The notes beneath the pieces are model-generated. The model was not told the origin of the DNA and did no database searches. It saw only the letters and a list, made by a program, of their open reading frames with translations. Positions 1 through 6,954 of a stretch of DNA of 20,675 bases are shown piece after piece. Source of the DNA: Prosthecobacter debontii (GTDB lineage: Bacteria; Verrucomicrobiota; Verrucomicrobiia; Verrucomicrobiales; Akkermansiaceae); NCBI GenBank assembly GCA_945883455.1, contig CAMCXJ010000014.1, forward strand, positions 1-20,675. Direction: 5' to 3'. A program made the translations under genes and the position numbers. How positions within the stretch are numbered: the stretch's first letter is position 1; each line of letters opens with the position of its first letter.

Positions 1-918
1 TCCGACCTGCCTGCCGTGGGGGATTGGGTAGCGGTGGAGCTTGGCGACGAAGACCGGCCGCACGTGATCCGCGCCCAACTCCCGCGCCGGACGGTGTTTT
101 CCCGGAAAATGCCCGGTAACAGCAGCCAGGCGCAGGTAATCGGCGCGAACATCGATGTCGTCACCGTGGTCACCGACGCAGGGTCGGACTACAATCTCCG
201 CCGCATGGAGCGCTATTTCGCGCTGATCCGCCTCAGCGGCGCGAAGGCCGTCGTGCTGCTCAATAAGTCCGACCTTTTCACCAAACCGGAGCTGAAACAG
301 GCCGCCGCGGAGATCTCCGCTCTCTGCCCTGAGGCCTCCGTGCACATCACCTCCGCGCTCAAGGGCGAGGGGCTCAAAGCAATACGCAGCCATCTCGCGC
401 CGGGAATTACGATGTGTATCGTAGGCTCCAGCGGTGTCGGGAAATCCACCCTCGTGAACCAGCTCTACGGCGAGGAATGGCAGTGGACGAGCGAGGTCAA
501 CGAGGCCACGGGAAAAGGCCGCCACACCACCACCACGCGCGAGCTCGTCCCGCTGGATGGCGGCGGGATGCTCATCGACAACCCCGGGATGCGCGAGATC
601 CAGATGTGGACGGACGAGTTCACGCTGCGCGGCAGCTTTGAGGACGTTGCAGCACTCACCGCCGCCTGCAAATACTCCGATTGCAGCCATGAAAAGGACG
701 CGGGTTGCGCGATACGCGAGGCCGTGGAGAAAGGAACCCTTGACCCCGCGCGTTACGGCTCTTTCCTAAACCTCGAAACTGAGATCGAAGCCTTGCGCAA
801 GCGCGCCAAGAAACGCCAGATGGCTACGGAGCGCTGGCACAAGCGCAACCACCGCGTGAAGGCGCGCAACCTCGACGACCGCATCCAACTCGAAAAAGAC
901 GAACGTGGTGAAATCTAA
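1..918 (+). CDS. rsgA: Ribosome small-subunit maturation GTPase RsgA (5' partial)
   Basis: RsgA is a circularly permuted GTPase that acts late in 30S subunit maturation. The reading frame is open from base 1, and the first codons read SDLPAVGDWVAVE, an internal piece of the N-terminal OB-fold. The GTG at 16 is therefore probably not the start, and the true start lies upstream of the window. Numbered from that GTG: G4 motif NKSD at 83-86, P-loop GSSGVGKST at 137-145, switch HTTTTRE at 170-176, G3 DNPG at 188-191. The order G4-G1-G3 is the circular permutation typical of RsgA. The C-terminal zinc motif is C218, C223, H225, C231 (CX4CXHX5C). A basic C-terminal tail follows. miaA lies downstream on the same strand after about 70 bp. 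Confidence 0.95.
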   Translation, partial: SDLPAVGDWVAVELGDEDRPHVIRAQLPRRTVFSRKMPGNSSQAQVIGANIDVVTVVTDAGSDYNLRRMERYFALIRLSGAKAVVLLNKSDLFTKPELKQAAAEISALCPEASVHITSALKGEGLKAIRSHLAPGITMCIVGSSGVGKSTLVNQLYGEEWQWTSEVNEATGKGRHTTTTRELVPLDGGGMLIDNPGMREIQMWTDEFTLRGSFEDVAALTAACKYSDCSHEKDAGCAIREAVEKGTLDPARYGSFLNLETEIEALRKRAKKRQMATERWHKRNHRVKARNLDDRIQLEKDERGEI

Positions 919-991
919 GTTTCTCATCGTAACTTTCCTGTATTTTTTCGCGGCCGCCTTCACGTGCCGTGCGAAGGGCAGCGTGTTATGA
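908..991 (+). CDS. Possible 27-residue leader peptide overlapping rsgA and miaA
   Basis: A GTG-started frame of 27 codons begins inside the end of rsgA and stops at TGA 989-991, overlapping the preferred miaA ATG (988) as ATGA. The peptide is signal-like: a basic start (MKSK), a hydrophobic core (FLIVTFLYFFAAAF), then TCRAKGSVL. No convincing ribosome-binding site precedes it, and it is too short to prove by sequence alone. It might be a coupling leader for miaA, the remnant of a secreted protein, or chance. No function is assigned. Confidence 0.2.
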   Translation: MKSKFLIVTFLYFFAAAFTCRAKGSVL

Positions 992-1842
992 ACGAGCTGG
1001 AGACGATTTACGTGTGCGGTGCGACGGCGTCGGGAAAGACTGCGTATGCTCTCGAGCACGCACAAGAGACCGGCGGTGAGATCGTCAACGGCGATGCCTT
1101 TCAACTTTTTCGCGGTATCGAAACTCTCAGCGCCGCGCCCACGCCCGAGGAATTGGCGGTCGCGGCGCATCATCTTTTCGGTGTGCTCGCGCCCGGCGAT
1201 CGTTGCGATGCTGGACGCTATGTGAAAATGGCAAGCGAAGTGATTGCTGAGATACGTTCGCGCGGGAAAACGCCCATCGTGGTCGGTGGATCGGGGCTTT
1301 ACCTCAAGTTTCTCACCCACGGTCCCTCGCTGTTGCCGCAGGGGGATGGGAAACTGCGCGCGGAGATGGACGCCCGCCCGCTGGAGGAACTTTTCGCAGA
1401 GCTGGAGAAACTCGACCCCGCCGAGGCCGCGAGGGTGGATCGACACAACCCTCGTTACGTTTCCCGGGCGCTGGAGATCTGCTTGCTGAGCGGAAAAAAA
1501 GTTTCCGAAATGCGCGACTCCTGGGAGGAAAAAACCCGTGCCGTCGAGGCGACTCTCCGAGGTATCTGGCTGATCCGAGGCCGCGAAGATCTACACCGAC
1601 GCATCGCTCTGAGGACGGAAAAGATGCTGGCCGAAGGGGCTGTCGAGGAGGTCGCCGTGCTGGATGGCGTGCCGGGAAATTGGGGAAAAGCGATCGGCGT
1701 GAAGGAAATCCGCCGCCTGCTTTCCGGCGAGATCAACCGCGCCGAATGCGCCGAACTCATCACCGCCGCCACCCGCCAATACGCGAAACGGCAGGAGACA
1801 TGGTTCCGCAGGGAAAAATGGCTGCGGCGCGTGGAGTTGTGA
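988..1842 (+). CDS. miaA: tRNA dimethylallyltransferase MiaA
   Basis: MiaA transfers a dimethylallyl group to N6 of A37 in tRNAs that read codons starting with U. The 284-residue protein has the P-loop GATASGKT at 11-18 and a catalytic/recognition region NGDAFQLFRG at 34-43, with D36 and Q39 in the DxxQ positions, though the usual SADSRQVYRG is altered. It also has VVGGSGLYLKFL at 98-109 and the C-terminal signature RQYAKRQETWFRRE. The length is slightly under the usual ~300. An in-frame GTG at 964 would add 8 residues. The ATG at 988 is preferred because GAAGGGCAG lies a suitable distance upstream and the P-loop then sits near the N-terminus, as in the family. The stop codon overlaps the first base pairs of the downstream inverted repeat. 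Confidence 0.93.
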   Translation: MNELETIYVCGATASGKTAYALEHAQETGGEIVNGDAFQLFRGIETLSAAPTPEELAVAAHHLFGVLAPGDRCDAGRYVKMASEVIAEIRSRGKTPIVVGGSGLYLKFLTHGPSLLPQGDGKLRAEMDARPLEELFAELEKLDPAEAARVDRHNPRYVSRALEICLLSGKKVSEMRDSWEEKTRAVEATLRGIWLIRGREDLHRRIALRTEKMLAEGAVEEVAVLDGVPGNWGKAIGVKEIRRLLSGEINRAECAELITAATRQYAKRQETWFRREKWLRRVEL

Positions 1843-1920
1843 GCGTGGTGGCGGATTGCATCCGCCCAGCTTTACTCAGGTAATGTTTAGGCATGGCGGA
1901 TGCAATCCGCCGCCACGCTC
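1841..1920. repeat. 26-bp inverted repeat pair between miaA and ccsA
   Basis: The arms at 1841-1866 and 1895-1920 are reverse complements with one mismatch, separated by 28 bp. Each arm also carries its own small palindrome: GGCGGATTGCATCCGCC at 1850-1866, and its partner at 1895-1911 (7-bp stems, 3-nt loops). This is the layout of a REP/BIME pair: two short palindromes in opposite orientation. The left arm begins within the miaA stop codon. It could fold into a long hairpin at the 3' end of the miaA message. There is no T-run, so a classical intrinsic terminator is not supported. The sequence differs from the repeats near the RAYT gene. Confidence 0.85.
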
Positions 1921-1960
1921 CGCGCTTGCATGACCGGCACTTTGCGGCGATGGAAGGGGT

Positions 1961-2728
1961 ATGGATCGCTGGTTTTTGATCGCTGCAACCACCCTCGCCG
2001 CTGTGGCGGGGGTGCGCGGCTTGCTGATTCTAAGGCACGGGAACAAGAGTCTATGGACCGTGTGGTGGATGATCGCCGCGCTGCTCTGCCAGATGGGCTA
2101 CCTCGTGATCCGGGGGGAAATGCGCGGGGCGTGCCCATTGCGGAGCATCGGTGAAATTTCCGTGTATCTCGCGTGGGCGCTGACGCTTTTCTACCTGCTC
2201 GTCGGGCCGATGTACCGGATTTCCCTGCTCGGTGTGTTCACCGCGCCGGTGGTTGTCCTTTTCCAAGGCTTCGCGCTGCTGCCGGGTCGGCTGGCCGCAA
2301 ATCCGGAAAAAATCCTGAACACCAGCCCGTGGGGTGAGACGCATTCCGCGATGTCCGTTCTGGCTTACGGCGCGCTGGCGCTGGCGGCGGTGGCAGGAGT
2401 GATGTTCCTTGTGCTCGATCGCCAGCTCAAGGAGCACCATTTGAAAAGCGGCTTATTCCGGAACCTCCCGCCGGTGCGCGAGTTGCTCGTTTCACTGGAG
2501 CGGCTACTCTGGATAGGGATGATCCTGCTGACCATCGGCCTCGTGGCGGGCTTGCTGATGCCGCACGGGGATGGCGCGTGGGCGCACCTAATCGCGGCGG
2601 TGTCGGTGTGGGCGGGATACCTCGCGTTGATGGCGGTGAAACGGATCCGTGGCATCACCGGGCGGCGGTTCGCGTTGGGGGCGGTTGCGCTGTTTATTCT
2701 TTCACTGGGGGTTTTCGCTTTCGTCTGA
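1961..2728 (+). CDS. ccsA: CcsA/HemX-like cytochrome c assembly membrane protein
   Basis: A 255-residue polytopic protein with about eight hydrophobic segments (roughly 3-24, 32-50, 65-82, 88-107, 130-152, 182-200, 207-224, 236-254). The segment GEISVYLAWALTLFYLLVG (64-82) and the HSAMSVLAYGALALAAVAGVMFLVLDRQLK stretch starting at H128 match the cytochrome c assembly (CcsA/HemX) family. H128, H202 and H209 are candidate haem-ligand histidines. The diagnostic tryptophan-rich WWD loop of true cytochrome c synthetases is not obvious, so the HemX-like subtype, often next to hemA and affecting GluTR level, is the better fit. The start has GGAAGGGG just upstream. The stop overlaps the hemA start (TGATG), indicating translational coupling and a haem-related role. 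Confidence 0.78.
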   Translation: MDRWFLIAATTLAAVAGVRGLLILRHGNKSLWTVWWMIAALLCQMGYLVIRGEMRGACPLRSIGEISVYLAWALTLFYLLVGPMYRISLLGVFTAPVVVLFQGFALLPGRLAANPEKILNTSPWGETHSAMSVLAYGALALAAVAGVMFLVLDRQLKEHHLKSGLFRNLPPVRELLVSLERLLWIGMILLTIGLVAGLLMPHGDGAWAHLIAAVSVWAGYLALMAVKRIRGITGRRFALGAVALFILSLGVFAFV

Positions 2729-3717
2729 TGGAACTCGTCTGCCTGGGACTGAATCACAAAACGGCGCCCGTCGAGGTGCGCGAGCGCTTTGCCGTGGGCA
2801 ACACCAAGCTCGGTGAGGCCGCTCGGAGTCTGTTAGAAACGGCGGGCGCGGCGGAAGGCGTGGTCGTTTCCACCTGCAACCGCACCGAGTTCTACCTCGC
2901 CGCCGAGGATGCGGGGGAGGCTTTGCGACGGCTGGAGGATGGCCTCGCGGAAAAAGTCCATGGCCACATGGAGCCCTTCTACCTCCACCGCAAGGCCGAT
3001 GCCGTGCGGCATCTCTGCAAGGTCGTCAGCGGGCTGGACTCCATGTTGCTCGGCGAGACGGAAATCTTCGGCCAGGTGAAGCAGGCCTACCAGGCCGCGC
3101 ACGAAGCCGGAGCCACCGGTCCTATCCTGAACAAACTTTTCCAGAAAGTCTTCGGCATCGGAAAAAAAGTCCGCACGCAGACATCGATCCAGGAAGGCTC
3201 TACCTCGATCGGCAACGTGGCGGTGGAGCTGGCGGAGAAAATTTTCGGCCACCTGAAGGATAGCGAGGTGATGGTGCTCGGCGCGGGCGAGATGAGCCGC
3301 CTGACGGCGAAAGCCCTCGTTTCCCGCGGCGCAAAATCCGTGATCGTCGCGAACCGCACCCACGAGCGTGCGCTGGAACTCGCCGCCGAAATGAACGGGC
3401 GGGCGGTGCGTTTCGATGATTGGCTGCCCGTGCTCAAGGATGTGGACGTCGTCATTTCCTCCACCGGCGCACCCCATACCGTAATCCACGCGAAGGACAT
3501 CGAGTCCGTCCGCCGCGCGCGCAAATACCGCCCGCTGTTTCTCATCGATATCGCCGTCCCGCGCGATATCGAGCACGCCGTCGGCGAGATCGAGGAGGTC
3601 TATCTCTACGATATCGATGCTCTTGAGCAGCTCGCCGACGAAGCCCGTGCCCGCCGCTCGCAGCAGATCGCCGAGTGTGAAAAAATCATCGAGGCGGAGC
3701 TGGTGAAGTTGTTTTGA
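2728..3717 (+). CDS. hemA: Glutamyl-tRNA reductase HemA, short form
   Basis: GluTR reduces glutamyl-tRNA to glutamate-1-semialdehyde with NADPH, the first step of C5 haem synthesis. The 329-residue protein has CLGLNHKTAPVEVRERF at the N-terminus, the catalytic cysteine C50 in VSTCNRTEFY, LLGETEIFGQVKQAY (107-121), an NADPH-binding GAGEMSRLTAKAL (185-197), and DIAVPRDI (274-281). It ends at AELVKLF, just where longer GluTRs (about 420-450 residues) enter the C-terminal dimerisation domain. Short GluTRs are known in chlamydiae, so this may be native to the PVC group. However, the TGA stop lies inside the 137-bp RAYT-associated repeat, so truncation by the repeat is an alternative. The ATG at 2728 overlaps the ccsA stop. 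Upstream in-frame starts would read through ccsA and are rejected. Confidence 0.94.
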   Translation: MELVCLGLNHKTAPVEVRERFAVGNTKLGEAARSLLETAGAAEGVVVSTCNRTEFYLAAEDAGEALRRLEDGLAEKVHGHMEPFYLHRKADAVRHLCKVVSGLDSMLLGETEIFGQVKQAYQAAHEAGATGPILNKLFQKVFGIGKKVRTQTSIQEGSTSIGNVAVELAEKIFGHLKDSEVMVLGAGEMSRLTAKALVSRGAKSVIVANRTHERALELAAEMNGRAVRFDDWLPVLKDVDVVISSTGAPHTVIHAKDIESVRRARKYRPLFLIDIAVPRDIEHAVGEIEEVYLYDIDALEQLADEARARRSQQIAECEKIIEAELVKLF

Positions 3718-3848
3718 GTGCGGCGATGATTCGCCGCTTTTGTTCACGGGGGATTCCGGTGATCGTGGGCGCGCGGCACTTTCCAACCTCACCCTGTATC
3801 GCGCCTAAGAATACAAAAGCGGCGAAGAGATCGCCGCAGTCAAAAGCC
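3712..3848 (+). repeat. BIME-like repeat, copy 1 (left flank of RAYT)
   Basis: A 137-bp unit bounded by imperfect terminal inverted repeats of about 32 bp, TTTTGAGTGCGGCG... at the left and ...CGCCGCAGTCAAAAG at the right. Each end is itself a hairpin: GCGGCGATGATTCGCCGC at 3720-3737 (7-bp stem, 4-nt loop) and GCGGCGAAGAGATCGCCGC at 3819-3837 (7-bp stem, 5-nt loop). Two short palindromes in inverted orientation around a spacer is the structure of a BIME. It differs from copy 2 by two substitutions that I can see (CCGGTGAT/CCGATGAT and GGCACT/GGAACT). Its first bases contain the hemA stop codon. Confidence 0.95.
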
Positions 3849-3857
3849 GCTTTCCCC

Positions 3858-3875
3858 TGGCATTTGCTTATGCCA
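3858..3875 (+). promoter_or_regulatory. Hairpin just upstream of the RAYT start codon
   Basis: TGGCAT-TTGCTT-ATGCCA is a perfect 6-bp stem with a 6-nt loop, ending 11 nt before the transposase ATG where a ribosome-binding site would be expected. No Shine-Dalgarno motif is present. It may limit translation of the transposase, but a chance hairpin of this size is possible. Confidence 0.35.
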
Positions 3876-3886
3876 TCTCTTGCGAC

Positions 3887-4423
3887 ATGGACATCTCCTG
3901 GCCGCATGCCCCGCCGCACAACTGTTTCGCGCCCGGATTGTATATGGTCACCGCTGGCACCTATCTGAAGCAGCATCATCTCAAATCCCGCGCCCGTCTT
4001 CGTCATTTCTGCGAAACCTTGGTTGATGGGGCAGCGACCCATGGGTGGGAACTCCAAGCTTGGGCGGTTCTGAGCAATCACTACCATTTGATCGCGAAAT
4101 CGCCGCAGGAGGGAAAGGTGTCGCTCGCGAAATGGATCGGCTCGCTTCATCGGAAAACGGCGATCCACCTCAACGGTTTGGATGAGACGCCGGGGAGAAA
4201 GGTTTGGCATAACTATTTCGACACGCCGCTTACCTTTCAGAAGTCCTACTTCGCCCGATTGAATTACGTAAACAACAACGCGGTGAAACATGGGCTAGTG
4301 CTGAGGGCTGTCGATTATCCTTGGTGCTCGGCTGCGTGGTTCGAGAAAAACAGCACGCCCGCTTTCCGGAAAACCATCGAATTCTTCAAAACCGACGATC
4401 TCAACGTTTTCGATGATTATTGA
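3887..4423 (+). CDS. REP-associated tyrosine transposase (RAYT, IS200-like Y1/HUH)
   Basis: RAYTs are single-domain HUH endonucleases related to IS200/IS605 TnpA that recognise and nick REP/BIME hairpins in single-stranded DNA. The 178-residue protein has the N-terminal beta strand GLYMVTAGTY (17-26), the HUH-type metal motif SNHYHLI (63-69, with H65 and H67), and LARWIG-like AKWIGSLHR (81-89). YVNNNAVKHGLV follows at 127-138, matching the family's YIhxNPVkaGLV, with Y127 as the probable nucleophile. Then comes YPWCSAAWF (144-152). Family length is about 150-220, so it looks intact. An internal ATG (3944) would remove the first strand and is less likely. It lies between two direct repeats whose ends are REP-like hairpins, which supports the RAYT call over a generic IS200 transposase. 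Confidence 0.92.
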   Translation: MDISWPHAPPHNCFAPGLYMVTAGTYLKQHHLKSRARLRHFCETLVDGAATHGWELQAWAVLSNHYHLIAKSPQEGKVSLAKWIGSLHRKTAIHLNGLDETPGRKVWHNYFDTPLTFQKSYFARLNYVNNNAVKHGLVLRAVDYPWCSAAWFEKNSTPAFRKTIEFFKTDDLNVFDDY

Positions 4424-4433
4424 GGCGCAGCCT

Positions 4434-4570
4434 TTTTGAGTGCGGCGATGATTCGCCGCTTTTGTTCACGGGGGATTCCGATGATCGTGGGCGCGCGGAA
4501 CTTTCCAACCTCACCCTGTATCGCGCCTAAGAATACAAAAGCGGCGAAGAGATCGCCGCAGTCAAAAGCC
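4434..4570 (+). repeat. BIME-like repeat, copy 2 (right flank of RAYT)
   Basis: Same 137-bp unit and orientation as copy 1, offset by 722 bp, with two visible substitutions. The hairpins lie at 4442-4459 and 4541-4559. It starts 10 bp after the transposase stop and ends immediately before the ATG of rsmC (4571), so it supplies the entire 5' flank of that gene. The frame of rsmC is open back through the repeat to about 4436. Confidence 0.95.
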
Positions 4571-5542
4571 ATGAATCCCGCCCTCGAAACCCTCGCTCTT
4601 GCCTCGCGTGAGCATCCCATTGTTTGGCCCGCGCTGTTCCTCGGCGCGGAGCCGCATCTGGATCTCATCAGCGCCAGCGCATGGCAGCCGATCAAGCCGC
4701 TGGCCGATCAATGCGTGGCCGCCGGGATGACGATGGCCGATGATCCGCAAGGGAAATTCCCCACCGTGTTTTTCCTGCCCGGAAAATCCAAGGAAGAGAC
4801 GCTCGCCGGTTTCGCCCGCGCCCATGATCTCCTCGCGCCCGGCGGCATGCTGATCGTCGCCCTCGCGAACACATCGGGTGCCGCCCGTTTCGAGAAAGAA
4901 CTCTCCAAAGCTACGCCGCTGCTCTTCTCCGTTTCAAAAAACAAGTGTCGCGCCTTCGCCGTCGGGAACGCGGAACCATGGGACACCTCTGTCCTTGCCG
5001 CGTGGCGCAGTCTTTCCGAACCCCGCCTCATCCCGGATACTACATTCACCGTAGTTCCCGGCGTGTTCAGTGTGGATCACATCGATCCCGGCTCCGCCCT
5101 CCTCGCGCAACACCTGCCGCCTTCCCTGCGCGGCGAGGTGGCGGATCTCGGCGCCGGTTGGGGTTTCCTCAGCCATGCCGCCTTGGGAAAATGCCCGAAC
5201 ATTTCCCGCATCGATCTCTTCGAGGCGGATGCCCGCTCCCTCGCCTGCGCGCGGAAAAATGTCACCGGCCCGGTGGAGTTTTACTGGCACGATGTTACCT
5301 CCGGCTTGCCGGGGAAATACGACCATATCCTTACAAATCCGCCCTTCCACACCGGTCAGGCGCGCGACATCGGCCTAGGCCATGCCTTTCTCACCACCGC
5401 CGCCCGTGCCCTGAAACGAGGCGGCAGCCTCTACATCGTCGCCAACCGTCAGCTACCCTATGAGGCGCACTTGGAATCGCTGGGCCTCCGCCCCCGCCTC
5501 CTTGCGGAAACAGGAGGATTCAAGGTGATCGCCGCCATGTAG
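4571..5542 (+). CDS. rsmC: RsmC-like 16S rRNA (guanine-N2) methyltransferase
   Basis: RsmC makes m2G1207 in 16S rRNA using SAM. The 323-residue protein has the two-part layout of that family: a degenerate N-terminal methyltransferase-like half (1-150) and a catalytic C-terminal half. The catalytic half contains VVPGVFSVDHIDPGSALLAQHLP (161-183), the SAM-binding DLGAGWGFL (192-200), and the N2-guanine methyltransferase motif TNPPFHTG (255-262). ANRQLPYE follows near the C-terminus. The ATG at 4571 is chosen because homology-like sequence begins there. The upstream open frame to 4436 is entirely BIME repeat and would add 45 unrelated residues. There is no Shine-Dalgarno motif, since the upstream bases are the repeat end (CAGTCAAAAGCC). 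The specific target nucleotide is inferred from the family. Confidence 0.85.
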   Translation: MNPALETLALASREHPIVWPALFLGAEPHLDLISASAWQPIKPLADQCVAAGMTMADDPQGKFPTVFFLPGKSKEETLAGFARAHDLLAPGGMLIVALANTSGAARFEKELSKATPLLFSVSKNKCRAFAVGNAEPWDTSVLAAWRSLSEPRLIPDTTFTVVPGVFSVDHIDPGSALLAQHLPPSLRGEVADLGAGWGFLSHAALGKCPNISRIDLFEADARSLACARKNVTGPVEFYWHDVTSGLPGKYDHILTNPPFHTGQARDIGLGHAFLTTAARALKRGGSLYIVANRQLPYEAHLESLGLRPRLLAETGGFKVIAAM

Positions 5543-5735
5543 CGATCCAAAGAAAAGATCCCGGCCGGGGCGAAACGCTCCGCATGAAGCGTCATTCCGC
5601 AGCCACCAGGGAAGAGTCGGCTGGACGGCGGAGGCAACCCGAAGCTGACATCCGAGGACCTCTTTAAGACATGGGAATCTCGTAGTTAAGCACTTTGGGG
5701 TTTCTGGCTTCAGGATTCTGGTGTCTCTTTCCCCC

Positions 5736-6944
5736 ATGTCCGCACCCGCCCCCAGTCGCCCCCGCGTCAATGTCCGCCGTCCGGATGTGATGGAGCTCGT
5801 CTCCGCGCAGGTCGCTGTCCATTACCGCTCATCGCTCGTCGAGAAAATCAAGGATATGGGCGGGAAGATCACCAGTGGCGACACCACGCTGCTGCTTGCG
5901 AAGGATTTCGGATTCTGCTACGGCGTCGAGCGGGCGATCGACCTCGCGTATGCCTCGCGGAAAGTGTTTCCCGAAAACCGGATTTTCCTCATCGGCGAGA
6001 TTATCCACAACCAGGAGGTGAACCGTCAGCTCCGCGAAATGGACATCGTTTCGCTGCCTTGGAAGGAAATCGACGCGACCTATGACGAACTCGGTCCCGA
6101 GGATGTGGTGATCGTCCCCGCCTTCGGGGCTCCGACCCATTTCATGGCGAAGCTCGATGAGCGCGGCTGCTACACGGTGGATACGACCTGTGGCGACGTG
6201 ATGAAAGTCTGGCGGCGTGTGCGCGGTTACGCAAAGGAGGGCGTGACCTCAATCATCCACGGCAAGGCCGGTCATGAGGAGACGCGCGCCACCGCTTCCC
6301 GCGCTGCCGGCGAGGATGGGCAGGGCCATTACCTCGTCATACTCACCATCGCGGATGCCGACTACATCGCGGATTTCATACGCCATGGCGGTGACAAGGC
6401 CGCTTTTCTGGAGCGTTTTAAAGGTGGCTGCGAGCAGGGCTTTGACCCTGATGTCCACCTGCGAAAAATCGGCCTGGCGAACCAAACGACCATGCTGAAG
6501 GGCGAGACTCTTGAAATCCAAAAGCGCCTCGCCGCCGCCATGAAAGACCGCGATGGCTCGGAGGAGAATTTCCATGTTTTCGACACGATCTGCGGCGCGA
6601 CGCAGGAGCGGCAGGACGCGCTGTTCGAGATGCTGAAAACGAAAATGGATCTGCTGCTCGTCGTGGGCGGATACAATTCCTCCAACACCGCCCACCTCGT
6701 CGAGATTGGCGAGAAGGAGCTTCCCACTTTTTTCATCCGAGATGCAGGGCAGATCCGCTCGTTGGAGGAGATTGTCCACTACGACCTCCATCACCACGAG
6801 GAGCGCACCGCGAACTACGCGGATGTGTTTTCCGGAAAGGAGCACGTCACCATCGGCCTCACGGCGGGTGCGTCCTGCCCGAACAACCTCATCGAGGCCA
6901 CGGTGCGGAAAGTGTTCGAGCTGCGCGGGAGTCCGTTAGATTGA
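5736..6944 (+). CDS. ispH: 4-hydroxy-3-methylbut-2-enyl diphosphate reductase IspH, long form
   Basis: IspH is the last MEP-pathway enzyme. It converts HMBPP to IPP and DMAPP with an iron-sulfur cluster. The three cluster cysteines are C61 (FGFCYGVERAI), C152 (DTTCGDVMKVW) and C286 (DTICGATQERQ). Substrate-binding residues are visible in GEIIHNQEV (H91), GKAGHEET (H180, E182) and YNSSNTAHL (313-321). At 402 residues it is longer than the E. coli type (about 316) and resembles the long cyanobacterial/plant-like form. A GTG at 5721, with AGGA upstream, would add five residues and cannot be excluded. It follows rsmC by about 190 bp in which I see no gene, and ends 10 bp from the convergent Dabb gene. 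Confidence 0.95.
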   Translation: MSAPAPSRPRVNVRRPDVMELVSAQVAVHYRSSLVEKIKDMGGKITSGDTTLLLAKDFGFCYGVERAIDLAYASRKVFPENRIFLIGEIIHNQEVNRQLREMDIVSLPWKEIDATYDELGPEDVVIVPAFGAPTHFMAKLDERGCYTVDTTCGDVMKVWRRVRGYAKEGVTSIIHGKAGHEETRATASRAAGEDGQGHYLVILTIADADYIADFIRHGGDKAAFLERFKGGCEQGFDPDVHLRKIGLANQTTMLKGETLEIQKRLAAAMKDRDGSEENFHVFDTICGATQERQDALFEMLKTKMDLLLVVGGYNSSNTAHLVEIGEKELPTFFIRDAGQIRSLEEIVHYDLHHHEERTANYADVFSGKEHVTIGLTAGASCPNNLIEATVRKVFELRGSPLD

Positions 6945-6954
6945 AGGTGATCCC

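Larger units (their letters stand above)
3712..4570 (+). mobile_element. RAYT module: transposase gene between two direct BIME-like repeats
   Basis: The module consists of repeat copy 1 (3712-3848), a Y1-type REP-associated transposase gene (3887-4423) and repeat copy 2 (4434-4570). The two repeats are direct, equal in length and almost identical. No target-site duplication is visible, as expected for the IS200-like HUH mechanism. RAYTs are known to bind and cleave their cognate REP hairpins, so the flanking hairpins are the natural candidate substrates (inference). The module is tightly inserted between hemA and rsmC. Whether it still moves as a unit cannot be read from one window. Confidence 0.8.

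Noticed and set aside
2578..2727. Longer hemA starting at 2578
   Set aside because: It would read 50 codons through ccsA in another frame. The conserved GluTR N-terminus starts at ATG 2728.
2833..3792. 319-codon open frame on - across hemA
   Set aside because: Mirror of a well-supported hemA. Composition is typical of an antisense frame and no domain is recognisable.
3714..3968. 84-codon frame covering repeat copy 1 and the start of the transposase
   Set aside because: The same peptide appears from copy 2 because the repeat happens to be open in that frame. It has no start signal or domain, and it conflicts with the RAYT frame.
3712..4570. Classical insertion sequence with DDE transposase and target duplication
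   Set aside because: No DDE-type gene, and no duplicated target bases at the outer ends. The transposase is a Y1/HUH enzyme and the flanks are direct repeats.
5543..5735. Possible RNA gene or small gene between rsmC and ispH
   Set aside because: No tRNA-like cloverleaf, no open frame with coding character, and no strong hairpin with a T-run. It is treated as an ordinary upstream region.
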